Shown here piece after piece: positions 47,356 to 55,419 of a stretch of DNA of 64,000 bases. Below the pieces are notes generated by a model that was given only the letters and a program-made list of their open reading frames with translations, searched no databases and was not told the DNA's origin. The stretch spans positions 3,968,001 through 4,032,000 of the forward strand of contig NZ_JHZX01000001.1 of NCBI RefSeq assembly GCF_000688335.1, written 5' to 3'. Each line of letters begins with the position of its first letter. The stretch's first letter is position 1. The stretch comes from Sediminibacter sp. Hel_I_10 (GTDB lineage: Bacteria > Bacteroidota > Bacteroidia > Flavobacteriales > Flavobacteriaceae). The translations under genes and the position numbers were made by a program.

Positions 47356-48006
47356 TTAAAGTTTGAATTCCTTAATATTTTCATTGATATCAAAAATATG
47401 AGGATAGTGTGCTTTAATATTCTGTTTCATAAAATCAATGGGCACATCTTCAAAATGGCCGTAATCGTCAATGTATTCCATAAACCGCAGGCCATTGCTG
47501 TTGTACTGTTGTAAAAACGAATGCTGTTCGCCATCAAAATCCAAAGGGTCTACATTCAATTTCTCACACAAGGACGCATTAAATGCTGGCGACATTTTTA
47601 ACCAAGTATTCCCTAGATAGGCGTTAACCATGCCATGAGGCGTTAATTCATTAGACCCAAACTTTTCGGTCAATCGTTCTACTGCAATATGGTTTTTTAC
47701 TTTCCCAAGATGCAATCTTGCCGGTATGTCTAAAGCACGAAGGCAAGCAATTAACAGAATGGCTTTTTCAACACAATTACCAGACTGTTTTTTGGCGATA
47801 TGACTTGACTTATACTTTTCTTCTGAAAGACTGATCGTGTAGGGATCGTATGTCCAACCATCACGTACTTTGGTGTATAATGCTATGGCTTTGGCTTTAT
47901 CTGAAAGCTGTTCAGTTTTTAACTCAGAGATCAGCTCTTGAATGGGTGCGGTCTCAAAATCAAAAAAATAGGTCGGTTTTAAATAAGGCATAGTGTTTAT
48001 TTGCAT
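47356..48006 (-). CDS. Transglutaminase-like superfamily protein
   Basis: The 216-residue protein has the papain-like transglutaminase core: the catalytic Cys in SGNCVEKAILLIACLRALDIPARL and the His in LTPHGMVNAYLG. A Trp-Asp/Ser-containing segment (TWLKMSPAFNASL) is in the place of the third residue. In bacteria this fold is usually a cysteine protease or amidase rather than a cross-linker. I start at the ATG 48006; a TTG at 48024 would add six residues and abut the stop of the upstream ABC gene. It lies directly downstream of the two-gene ABC unit and may be part of it. Confidence 0.8.
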   Translation of the reverse strand: MQINTMPYLKPTYFFDFETAPIQELISELKTEQLSDKAKAIALYTKVRDGWTYDPYTISLSEEKYKSSHIAKKQSGNCVEKAILLIACLRALDIPARLHLGKVKNHIAVERLTEKFGSNELTPHGMVNAYLGNTWLKMSPAFNASLCEKLNVDPLDFDGEQHSFLQQYNSNGLRFMEYIDDYGHFEDVPIDFMKQNIKAHYPHIFDINENIKEFKL

Positions 48007-48024
48007 ATTAGTGGGTTTATTCAA

Positions 48025-48720
48025 TCAAGTTGAAGACTTGTTCTTATAAGTACTGTTATAAGTAGCTTCTGTCATATATCCTAAAGCTACTAATTCGCTT
48101 TTATCTTTTAGTTCTTTTAAAATTCCGCTTTGTAAATAGAGAATACTATCTGCTAAATCTATGATATGTTCATAATCATGATCAGTGATGATAAATCCTT
48201 TTGATGATTTCATGCTTCTAATATATTTAATAATATAATCCCTTACAATTGGACTGACCCCATTAAATGGCTCATCAAGTAATATAAATTGTGCTTCAGA
48301 ATGAATAATTAATAAAATTTCAATTATTCTTTTTTCTCCACCAGACAAATTTTGATTTCTTTGATGCAGTAATGGCTTCACATATTCGTTCTCCAATACT
48401 GCTTTTCTATTATTTTTTTGAAGAAATAAACTAATCAATGTCTTTATTGAAATGTTATTTGGCAAAAAATTATTTTGAGGTAAATAGTTGATGAGATTTC
48501 TTCCATCGGATACGTTCTTTATAACTTCATTCCCAATTCTCACAAATTTGTAATCTGATTTTTCCGTTCCGAAAATAATTTTTAAAAGAGTAGATTTTCC
48601 TGAACCATTTCTACCAATCAAACCTTTGATTTCTCCTTTTACACAAGAAATAAAAACATCACTTAAAATGACTTTGTTGTCATAAGATTTTGTGACGCTA
48701 TCTACATGAAGTTTATTCAT
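48025..48720 (-). CDS. ABC transporter ATP-binding protein (LptB-like)
   Basis: The 231-residue single ABC domain has Walker A GLIGRNGSGKSTLLK, the Q-loop NYLPQNNFLP, signature NLSGGEKRIIE, Walker B QFILLDEPFNGV and H-loop FIITDHDYEHI. The arrangement SPIVRDYIIKYIR after Walker B resembles the LptB/branched-chain subfamily. It overlaps the 91-residue membrane-protein gene upstream by 4 bases. No ordinary permease lies nearby. Codons are more A/T-rich than in the surrounding genes, which suggests a different origin. Confidence 0.9.
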   Translation of the reverse strand: MNKLHVDSVTKSYDNKVILSDVFISCVKGEIKGLIGRNGSGKSTLLKIIFGTEKSDYKFVRIGNEVIKNVSDGRNLINYLPQNNFLPNNISIKTLISLFLQKNNRKAVLENEYVKPLLHQRNQNLSGGEKRIIEILLIIHSEAQFILLDEPFNGVSPIVRDYIIKYIRSMKSSKGFIITDHDYEHIIDLADSILYLQSGILKELKDKSELVALGYMTEATYNSTYKNKSST

Positions 48721-48992
48721 ATTAAAATTAATATCAATAGATTAATTAATCCAATAACAAAAGTTGACATCCAGAGCATGACATTACTTATTCCTGAATT
48801 ATAGAAGAAATAATATTGGTTTTTATGTTTTATTTCATAGAAAAAATAGTGCGTAAAAGGTGAAATGAACAAAAAGCTCAAACCAATCATTTTTGGTTGA
48901 AAATCAAATAAAATTCCGACAATCATGGAGAGTGTATATGATATAAAAAATATCTTTTTCTGAAATAAAAGTATGTTTTTGATGATTTTCAA
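48717..48992 (-). CDS. Small four-helix membrane protein, translationally coupled to the ABC ATPase
   Basis: The 91 residues are almost all hydrophobic and form about three or four helices: IFFISYTLSMIVGILFDF, MIGLSFLFISPFTHYFFYEI and NVMLWMSTFVIGLINLLIL. The stop overlaps the start of the ABC ATPase (ATGA), so they form one translational unit. It is much smaller than known ABC permease domains, yet it is the only candidate for a membrane partner. I recognise no family. Confidence 0.7.
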   Translation of the reverse strand: MKIIKNILLFQKKIFFISYTLSMIVGILFDFQPKMIGLSFLFISPFTHYFFYEIKHKNQYYFFYNSGISNVMLWMSTFVIGLINLLILILI

Positions 48993-49188
48993 ATATTGAA
49001 TTATAGAGTATTGAATTAAAATGAGTTGAATAGTTGATATGCTTAATTTATCACATTTTAAGGGAATTAGTTACAAGCATTATGGAAATTCCTACAGTCC
49101 CGATAAATTACAGGGTTTCTCTCTTAGATAGCCGTGCGCTAGTAAAAATGATAAAGGACCTGATACAGCCAGTTATTTCGTTTTTCAA

Positions 49189-49351
49189 TTAATAAAAATA
49201 TTTCCAAATAGCTATAACGAGAACAATCACCAAAATAATTCCAGCAACAATTAATTGAAACCTGTAGTATGTTGATATTTCATTCCAAAATGATTTTTCC
49301 CCATTTCTAATTTCTGGTAATTAAGAATCCCACTAATATAAAAATTATCAT
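49189..49351 (-). pseudogene. Frameshifted small membrane-protein gene
   Basis: Reading from the ATG at 49351 gives MIIFILVGFLITRN and then a stop. The next frame, open over the same region, continues EIRNGEKSFWNEISTYYR followed by a membrane helix, GIILVIVLVIAIWKYFY, and a stop at 49189. A single +1 shift joins a helix-loop-helix protein of about 53 residues, a layout (helix, FWNE loop, helix) I recall for small membrane proteins in flavobacteria. The total length, 163 bases, is not a multiple of three. A sequencing error would explain it equally well. Confidence 0.4.
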
Positions 49352-49574
49352 TTTAAACACCACAACTTACACCTATACGTTTTATTATGAAACGCTCAAT
49401 AGCGGTTTAAGAACAAAGTGAGATCCTCAAAAGCACAATAGTCTTCAGCGACTTTCAATTCAAGTTGAATAGCAAGTTCCTTCAAGTCTTATCTTATTTT
49501 AAAACAATAGCGTAACACTAAAAAAAAAGAGATGGGCTGCTCACAAAATTTGCTATAGGAAAGCGATAAAGAGA

Positions 49575-49582
49575 TATCTTTG
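49575..49582 (+). promoter_or_regulatory. Candidate -7 element for the 49618 gene
   Basis: The sequence tatctttg matches TAnnTTTG. A TTTG lies 22 bases upstream (in aaaatttgc), slightly wider than the usual spacing. The start codon is 36 bases further on. Confidence 0.45.
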
Positions 49583-49617
49583 TTTTGACCTTAAGAGGCA
49601 TATACATTTAGAACACT

Positions 49618-50361
49618 ATGATCAAAAATACACTTTTTATACTGATGGTATGGTTGACCATCAGCACACTACATGCGCAGGATAATTTCTTGATAGGCAC
49701 TTGGACTTATGAGAAAATACCTGATCATGTAGATATTGACGACGAAGGTCTTGAAATCGCCAATGAGTTCTTTAAGGACATGAAGCTATCGTTTGACCAA
49801 AGTCATTACAATCACCTTGTCATGGGGAAATTAGAAACGGGGACCTATGCGCTTTTATCAGACAGCACCTATCAATTTAACGCTTCAAAAGGGTATAGCT
49901 ATGCTGTTGAATTAATTGCCCTAAGTGACTATCAACTCATTTTTAAGCAGGACAGTCGGGAATTGCAATTTTCAAAAATCAGTACCAACCCTACAATTGA
50001 AATCGCAAAAAACACCATGGCGGAGATTGTGGGCATTAAAATCAATGCCGCAGACTTGATTGGTACATGGTTTTATAACGGACGCATAAAAAATGGAAAA
50101 GAGAGCGATTTGATTTTAAAACATAATGAGACTGAAATCGTTAATTATACCTTTCTTGACACAGGTGATTTTATAAACAGGTCGCCTTTTGAAATTGAAT
50201 TAACGGGAACATGGAGCATTGATGCAGATCAACAAACCTTGTGGATTGATAGCGATAACCTCAAGGAATCCCTAAAAGTTGTAAAATTAGATGCTTCGGA
50301 ACTGTATGTCTACAATCCTAAAAACGCGTCGGTCTTAAAATTTAAGAAAGCCCAAGAATAG
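49618..50361 (+). CDS. Secreted protein with two lipocalin-like repeats
   Basis: The 247-residue precursor starts with a signal peptide (IKNTLFILMVWLTISTLHA). The mature part consists of two related beta-rich units, each opening with the lipocalin-like G-x-W: FLIGTWTYEKI near residue 25 and DLIGTWFYNGR near 147. The second half also has ELTGTWSIDADQQTLWI. Proteins with this pattern are common, uncharacterised envelope proteins in flavobacteria. It has its own promoter and no terminator was noted. Confidence 0.7.
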   Translation: MIKNTLFILMVWLTISTLHAQDNFLIGTWTYEKIPDHVDIDDEGLEIANEFFKDMKLSFDQSHYNHLVMGKLETGTYALLSDSTYQFNASKGYSYAVELIALSDYQLIFKQDSRELQFSKISTNPTIEIAKNTMAEIVGIKINAADLIGTWFYNGRIKNGKESDLILKHNETEIVNYTFLDTGDFINRSPFEIELTGTWSIDADQQTLWIDSDNLKESLKVVKLDASELYVYNPKNASVLKFKKAQE

Positions 50362-50442
50362 GATGAGGCGTTAAAACCTTAAGCTTATCTGCTAGAGGTT
50401 TACATCTTCCAAAATCTTTAAATTTAAAGAACATCTCTAAAC

Positions 50443-51474
50443 TCAATCTTCCTTCTTTAGTAAAAAAGCATAGGCCTCCATGCCTTTGGTATGCTCAAAT
50501 ATCACCTTAATCACTCCTATAATTGGCAAGGCGATTATCGCGCCTACGGTGCCCCAAATCATCGAGAATAGAATGATCCCAAACACGGTAATAAAAGGAT
50601 TTAGACCCGTTTCATCACCAATAATCCAAGGTGTGAGAATGTAATTTTCAAGCAATTGTGCTGCCGAGATCACAGCAAGTACAATAAGGGCAGGAGTGGT
50701 GCCAGCGTATAAATAAGAGAGCATTAAGGCAAGACCTCCACCAATAATATTTCCTACATAAGGAATAATTGAAAATAATGCTGCAAACAAGGCCAAAAAC
50801 AAAGCATATGGCACAGAGCCCAACATAAAGCCAAGGTAATATATAACGAACAGCATCACCATGATCTTGGATTTTCCGAAGAGATAACTGCTAATAATGG
50901 TTGCAGCACCACTTAAAAGTCCCGTCATAGCAACGGCATCAGAAGTTAATTTTTTAAAGAACCGAATGAACATGCTTTTTTGCATGAGAAGAAGTACAAT
51001 GTAGACAAAAATGATGAGCGATTGCGACAGTAGATTGACGAAAGAGGACACCGCACTGCTTGCCAAACCTTCGAGTTTCTCAACAAGACGTTTGTTATTA
51101 TTGATATAGTCCTTGTATTCCCAATTTAAGGTTTCATTGGCCCATTCACTTAGCGCATTCAATTTTTCTGTGGATTTGTCTTTAATGGTAGGCCAATCGT
51201 CTACAATGATATTTATTTGCGAACCTATGAACCAGCTCAACAATAAAAAAATGACCACCATCAAGACAATAGAAATAGAAATGGCCAACCAACTGGGCAA
51301 ACCCCATTGTTGTAGCTTTTGAGTGGGTTTGTCTAAAAGAATGGCAATAATAGCGGCAACCACTAAAGGCAGTAAAAGCGTAGCTCCAATATATAGAAAT
51401 GCCAAAATGCCACCAACAACAAGCATGGCTTTGATGAGATAACTTCCTGAAACTTCTATTTTGGATGCACTCAT
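50443..51474 (-). CDS. AI-2E-family (PerM/YdiK-type) permease
   Basis: A 343-residue protein with about eight membrane helices, including two in YLIKAMLVVGGILAFLYIGATLLLPLVVAAIIAILL and a C-terminal block with GNIIGGGLALMLSYLYAG, GLNPFITVFGIILFSMIWG and GAIIALPIIGVIKVI. The DEPTQK-like DKPTQKLQQWG after helix 2 and the long extracytoplasmic loop fit the AI-2E transporter family. Despite the family name, many members export other compounds or sodium. It is a single gene. Confidence 0.88.
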   Translation of the reverse strand: MSASKIEVSGSYLIKAMLVVGGILAFLYIGATLLLPLVVAAIIAILLDKPTQKLQQWGLPSWLAISISIVLMVVIFLLLSWFIGSQINIIVDDWPTIKDKSTEKLNALSEWANETLNWEYKDYINNNKRLVEKLEGLASSAVSSFVNLLSQSLIIFVYIVLLLMQKSMFIRFFKKLTSDAVAMTGLLSGAATIISSYLFGKSKIMVMLFVIYYLGFMLGSVPYALFLALFAALFSIIPYVGNIIGGGLALMLSYLYAGTTPALIVLAVISAAQLLENYILTPWIIGDETGLNPFITVFGIILFSMIWGTVGAIIALPIIGVIKVIFEHTKGMEAYAFLLKKED

Positions 51475-51762
51475 AAGTTCTAACGTTTAAAATGAAATTG
51501 AAATGTTTGCATGAATTGGTCTTGTAAAGTTAGTAGAATTATTTTAGCTCATATTGAAGTATGGGATATGTCTTGATTTATTTGGAAAAGCTAGGTATTT
51601 CAAAGGTCTTTGCAGATGTTATTATGAAAGGAACATAATTTCCAAAATAATTGCAAACCAAGAAATCTGTAAGATGATATGAGAAACATAGAGCAAGACA
51701 CCATTCTCCGCTTATTATTGATATTCTATGTAACTTGTATGTACATTAAATAGCAGTGTGCT

Positions 51763-52227
51763 TTGAAACAGATGAGCGTAAAAAAAGGGGAATTGCTGCA
51801 GCACAGCGGCGATTTGAATACTAAGGTGTATCACGTGATTTCCGGACTCTTGAGAAGTTACACTATAGACCAGAAAGGCAAAGTGCATATCTTTATGTTT
51901 GCACCAGAACGCTGGACCATTGCTGACAGTCAATCAAAAGACCGCCCTTGCGATTTGTATATTGATGCTCTAGAAGATTCCGTAGTTATGGTAACAGCAA
52001 AAGACCTCAACCAAGAAAGCAAAAATGTTGCTGCGCTTATTAAACGCATGTCGGTATTACAAAAACGGGTGGTTATGCTTATGAGCTTTTCGGCTATAGA
52101 GCGCTATGCTCATTTTGAAGAAACCTATCCTGAAATACTACAACGTGTCCCTCAAAAAATGGTAGCGTCTTATTTGGGTATTACGCCAGAAGCCCTAAGC
52201 AAACTCAAAAAGGAACGTATGAAATAA
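51763..52227 (+). CDS. Short Crp/Fnr-family transcription regulator
   Basis: The 154 residues hold a cyclic-nucleotide-binding-like beta roll (about 5-85, with KKGELLQHSGDLNTKVYHVISGLLRSY) and a dimerisation helix. A compact winged-helix part ends in the recognition helix QKMVASYLGITPEALSKLKKER. The start is TTG 51763; an ATG at 51772 is in frame as well. Upstream the frame is open from an ATG at 51679 until a TAG at 51751, so a longer N-terminus may have been lost. It precedes a small membrane protein on the same strand that it might control. Confidence 0.8.
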   Translation: MKQMSVKKGELLQHSGDLNTKVYHVISGLLRSYTIDQKGKVHIFMFAPERWTIADSQSKDRPCDLYIDALEDSVVMVTAKDLNQESKNVAALIKRMSVLQKRVVMLMSFSAIERYAHFEETYPEILQRVPQKMVASYLGITPEALSKLKKERMK

Positions 52228-52310
52228 AAACGTAAAGTGTCATTTCTTAATCTACATTAATGTGTAACATGTTTCTGTAAAGCATCTTTGTGATTCTAAA
52301 ACATACTGAA

Positions 52311-52769
52311 ATGAAACAACTCACTACCGTATTAAAAACAGCTGCTCTATTATGGATGGTTTGGGGCCTTGTGCACATCTTAGCTGGCATCATGACCATG
52401 AAAGGGATATTAACAGATGATATTACCGCTTCCATTACTGGCATTGCAGATGCAGTAAACCCCAATAGTCTTCAGATGGATTACCCAAAAGCCACTGGCG
52501 CTATTATAGGGCAACACGGATTCAATTTACTTTGGATTGGACTGGTCACGTTTATCGCTGCCTTCTATATTTGGAAAGGGCAGACAAATGCCATTTTTAT
52601 CGCCGCACTGGTAGGTGGATTGGCAGATTTAGGATACTTCCTATTTTTGGATCTGGGCGGATTTGTAAAATTTGTTCCGGGGACAATGATGACCTTAGTG
52701 TCTTCTTTAGCCATTATCCTAAGTTTTTATGTGTATTTCAAAAGACGACAAACTTCTATACCGGCATAA
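52311..52769 (+). CDS. Four-helix membrane protein of unknown function
   Basis: The 152 residues start at ATG 52311 (MKQLTTVLKTAALLWMVWGL) and carry four hydrophobic helices, the last ending in YVYFKRRQ. HILAGIMTMKG and the GQHGFNLLWIGLV region contain conserved-looking His residues. I do not recognise the family. It lies 83 bases after the Crp/Fnr gene with a possible -7 element (catctttg) in between, suggesting its own, perhaps regulated, promoter. Confidence 0.75.
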   Translation: MKQLTTVLKTAALLWMVWGLVHILAGIMTMKGILTDDITASITGIADAVNPNSLQMDYPKATGAIIGQHGFNLLWIGLVTFIAAFYIWKGQTNAIFIAALVGGLADLGYFLFLDLGGFVKFVPGTMMTLVSSLAIILSFYVYFKRRQTSIPA

Positions 52770-52858
52770 GGAATATCATTAAAACACCTTGCGAACAATC
52801 TTCATTTTGAAATTCATAAGGTTTTTTAAAAAAAGTAAATAAGGCGACTGCTCAAGAC

Positions 52859-53101
52859 CTAAGGCTTACGTTGTTTATATTTCAAAAGCGCGATGAGCGA
52901 CACCAAAGCCCAAACGCCTTCTAAGATGATAAACGGCACGTAAGCCATTCGTATAGAAGCCCAACAGGCCAATGTGGCACCAACGAAATTGAGTAACATA
53001 AACAAAAGAGCGCTATGTTTGATCTTGCCTAAAACATTAAGAATGTAAGCAAGTAATATCAAAAATACTCCAATAGAACCAATCGAGTCTGTAAAATTCA
53101 T
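52859..53101 (-). CDS. Small membrane protein (CBU_0592-like)
   Basis: The 80-residue protein has three membrane helices. IGSIGVFLILLAYILNVLG and ALLFMLLNFVGATLACWAS fit the CBU_0592 family, a widespread group of short membrane proteins. ILEGVWALVSLIALLKY completes the layout. It is transcribed on the minus strand alongside other small membrane proteins, and its function is unknown. Confidence 0.8.
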   Translation of the reverse strand: MNFTDSIGSIGVFLILLAYILNVLGKIKHSALLFMLLNFVGATLACWASIRMAYVPFIILEGVWALVSLIALLKYKQRKP

Positions 53102-53224
53102 AGCTTATACATTGATGTTTCTATTGGGGTTCAATATGATTTTCTTATCTGATGGCTTTTCTTAGTCCTTATCAAGTTATAATTCAATTGTAGCTTTATG
53201 CAATTCCATGTTTAGTTTTAACTT

Positions 53225-53449
53225 CTAAAACGTCAAAACAGTTCCCGATTTTAAAAGATACATTGCAATCACTGTAAATCCAATACCATATAATATAGCC
53301 GCTTGCCAATAGGACAATCGCGTTGGCCAATGTGTCCACATCTTTTCACCATATTTTTTTTTCGCATAACCACGAGTCAACCTCCAAAAAAGAAAAATGA
53401 ATATTAAAAAAATCAGTAGTGCTATGAATGCAATCCATTGATGTCCCAT
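53225..53449 (-). CDS. Small two-helix membrane protein
   Basis: The 74 residues comprise two hydrophobic helices (FIALLIFLIFIFLFWRL and WQAAILYGIGFTVIAMYLL) joined by a Lys-rich loop, AKKKYGEKMWTHWPTRLS. No family was recognised. It is preceded on the same strand by the flavin monooxygenase gene 73 bases away and could share its transcript. Confidence 0.65.
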   Translation of the reverse strand: MGHQWIAFIALLIFLIFIFLFWRLTRGYAKKKYGEKMWTHWPTRLSYWQAAILYGIGFTVIAMYLLKSGTVLTF

Positions 53450-53522
53450 TTGTTTAGTTTTTTGTGTTCGCGCTCATTTCAGAAAAAACGTACACTAATT
53501 TTAAAAGCTTACCGAAACGCCA

Positions 53523-54584
53523 TTATGCCGTGGCGCGCTTCTCTGCTTGCTCTTGAATCACCGTCGCTAAGTATTCTGCATCTTTTGAGACACCGCCTAG
53601 AGTTGCAGAGCCTCTCGTAAACAGCCATGGCAGCCCTATAAAATAGAGTCCGTCAATGTTGCTTACCCCTCTGTAATTTTTAGGATAGCCATCAGAGTCC
53701 AACTCTAAACCATCAATCCATGTAAAATTAGGACGATAGCCCGTGGCCCAAATCACGTTTTTGATGCTAGATACTTTTTGGTCTTCAAAAATGATCTGCT
53801 CGTTCAAAGCATCTTTTGTTCTCCCTACAGGGATGACATTCTCTCTAGATAGAATTTCTTTAACATCGGTACCTATTACGGGTTGGGTTATAGAACTGAG
53901 ACTTTTACCTATCCAACTGTACTTATTATAACTCAAGAATCCAATCTTTGTAAACCACCACCAGAGTGTTTTTCCTAAAAAATTCTGGGGTAAGGACTTA
54001 ACAGTGGTATCTCCAGAAAAATAGACTGTTCTTGAGGCATCTTTAGAAATTTCGTTTAAGATTTGATATCCAGAGTCTCCACCACCAACAACTAAGGCAT
54101 CGCCTTGTTCTAACTGTTTTTCACGCTTATAATTATTACTGTGCATTTGAAAAATGTCATCAGCCATTCTCTTATGACAGGGTGGTGTGTAGGGAATATG
54201 GAAAGGTCCTGTAGCCACAATAACGTTTCTTGCCAAGATGTTACCACCGTTGTGCACCACCTCAAAACCGTCTTCTGTTTTATGTACGGAAGTGACCAAG
54301 GTGTTTAACTGCACCGGAATCTTGAAGACATCCACATAATTTTTAAAATAGTTGGCCACCTCAAATTTGGTTGGATAATGGCCCTTCGGGGCATCAAATT
54401 CCAGCCCTGGCAAATGATTGAATTCGGTAGGCGTAAATAATTTTAGAGAATCCCATCGGCTCAGCCATGAAGCTCCAATCTCGTCTTTACCATCTAAAAC
54501 AATAAAATCCTTGTCCATAGCTTTTAAGTGATAAGCCATTGACAAGCCTGCTTGTGCCGCTCCTATTACTGCAAAATCTAACAT
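53523..54584 (-). CDS. FAD-dependent NAD(P)-binding monooxygenase (CzcO-like)
   Basis: The 353-residue flavoprotein has the FAD-binding motif in FAVIGAAQAGLSMAYHL, where GAAQAG replaces the usual GxGxxG, and an NAD(P)-binding motif ALVVGGGDSGYQIL (about residue 165). VIWATGYRPNFTWIDG is the ATG motif typical of flavin-containing and Baeyer-Villiger monooxygenases. It probably oxygenates a small organic substrate; the exact substrate is unknown. It is a single gene or the first of a pair with the downstream 74-residue protein. Confidence 0.85.
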   Translation of the reverse strand: MLDFAVIGAAQAGLSMAYHLKAMDKDFIVLDGKDEIGASWLSRWDSLKLFTPTEFNHLPGLEFDAPKGHYPTKFEVANYFKNYVDVFKIPVQLNTLVTSVHKTEDGFEVVHNGGNILARNVIVATGPFHIPYTPPCHKRMADDIFQMHSNNYKREKQLEQGDALVVGGGDSGYQILNEISKDASRTVYFSGDTTVKSLPQNFLGKTLWWWFTKIGFLSYNKYSWIGKSLSSITQPVIGTDVKEILSRENVIPVGRTKDALNEQIIFEDQKVSSIKNVIWATGYRPNFTWIDGLELDSDGYPKNYRGVSNIDGLYFIGLPWLFTRGSATLGGVSKDAEYLATVIQEQAEKRATA

Positions 54585-54810
54585 GTGATGTATATTGTGA
54601 TCCCTACAAAAATAGTCACAAATGCCGTATTTACTGAATAATTGCGGATTTTAATCTTGAAAGTCAAAAAGAAGTAAGGGATTACGGTTTTTTCTAAGAG
54701 GCTTTTCATTGTGATATGCTCACTCAAAATAGATGACGACTCAACATTACAATTGTATTTACTAAATTGTGATCTAAAATGACAACACCTTCTGCAATAC
54801 TTCACACCGA

Positions 54811-55386
54811 ATGAAACACCTTTATCTACTTCTTTGGCTACCTCTAACCTTGCTATGCGCCAGCTGTGCCGATCAACAAGACACACAAACCATTGCTAAA
54901 AAGAATCTTTACGAACTGACTTTACCTAGTTTTCTTTCAGAAACTTCTAATTTAAATGATGATGCCTCCCTTCAATACCAACATTTGTTTAAAGAGTTTT
55001 ATGTGGTGGTTATTGATGAGCCAAAAGAGGAATTTCATCAAGTATTAACAGATTATGACTTAACAGAAACCTATACTTCTGATATAGAGGGTTATACCAA
55101 CTTGACCTTAGACGATATGAAAACCGCATTGACCAATCCTACCATTTCTGAAGTTTCAGAGGACAATGTTAACGGTTTGCCAGCACGGTTTGTTACTGTA
55201 GATTCTAAGATTGAGGGCATCCAAATCTATTATGCCTACGGCATGTACGAAGGTCAAGACAACTATTATCAGGTCATTGCTTGGACCCTAAGTGAAAAAC
55301 AAGATACCCACAAGGCTAAGATGCAGGATATTTTAGAAAGTTTGAATGAACTCAGTAAAGGAAGCAAGAAAAAGATGATGGAGTAG
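54811..55386 (+). CDS. Lipoprotein of unknown function
   Basis: The 191-residue precursor begins KHLYLLLWLPLTLLCASC, a lipoprotein signal with Cys at 19-20. The mature domain is an acidic alpha/beta fold with YEGQDNYYQVIAWTLSEK and a long C-terminal helix rich in Lys and Glu. The beta pattern recalls the PsbP/DUF-type lipoproteins, but I would not assign one. It is convergent with the PepSY gene, with only 33 bases between the stop codons. Confidence 0.7.
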   Translation: MKHLYLLLWLPLTLLCASCADQQDTQTIAKKNLYELTLPSFLSETSNLNDDASLQYQHLFKEFYVVVIDEPKEEFHQVLTDYDLTETYTSDIEGYTNLTLDDMKTALTNPTISEVSEDNVNGLPARFVTVDSKIEGIQIYYAYGMYEGQDNYYQVIAWTLSEKQDTHKAKMQDILESLNELSKGSKKKMME

Positions 55387-55419
55387 GGCTTCAAAACCTA
55401 GTTTTAAAGCTCTGGCTAT

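Larger units (their letters stand above)
48993..49617. other. Gene-poor A/T-rich stretch with a decayed small gene
   Basis: This 625-base region lies between the ABC unit and the 49618 gene. It contains the frameshifted small membrane-protein gene at 49189-49351 and the promoter at 49575. The remainder has many stops in all frames and no clear RNA or repeat structure. Confidence 0.5.

Noticed and set aside
49082-49192. 36-residue frame (MEIPTVPINYRVSLLDSRAL...)
   Set aside because: Too short, no promoter or recognisable homology, and it overlaps the end of the frameshifted gene on the other strand. Kept only as a note.
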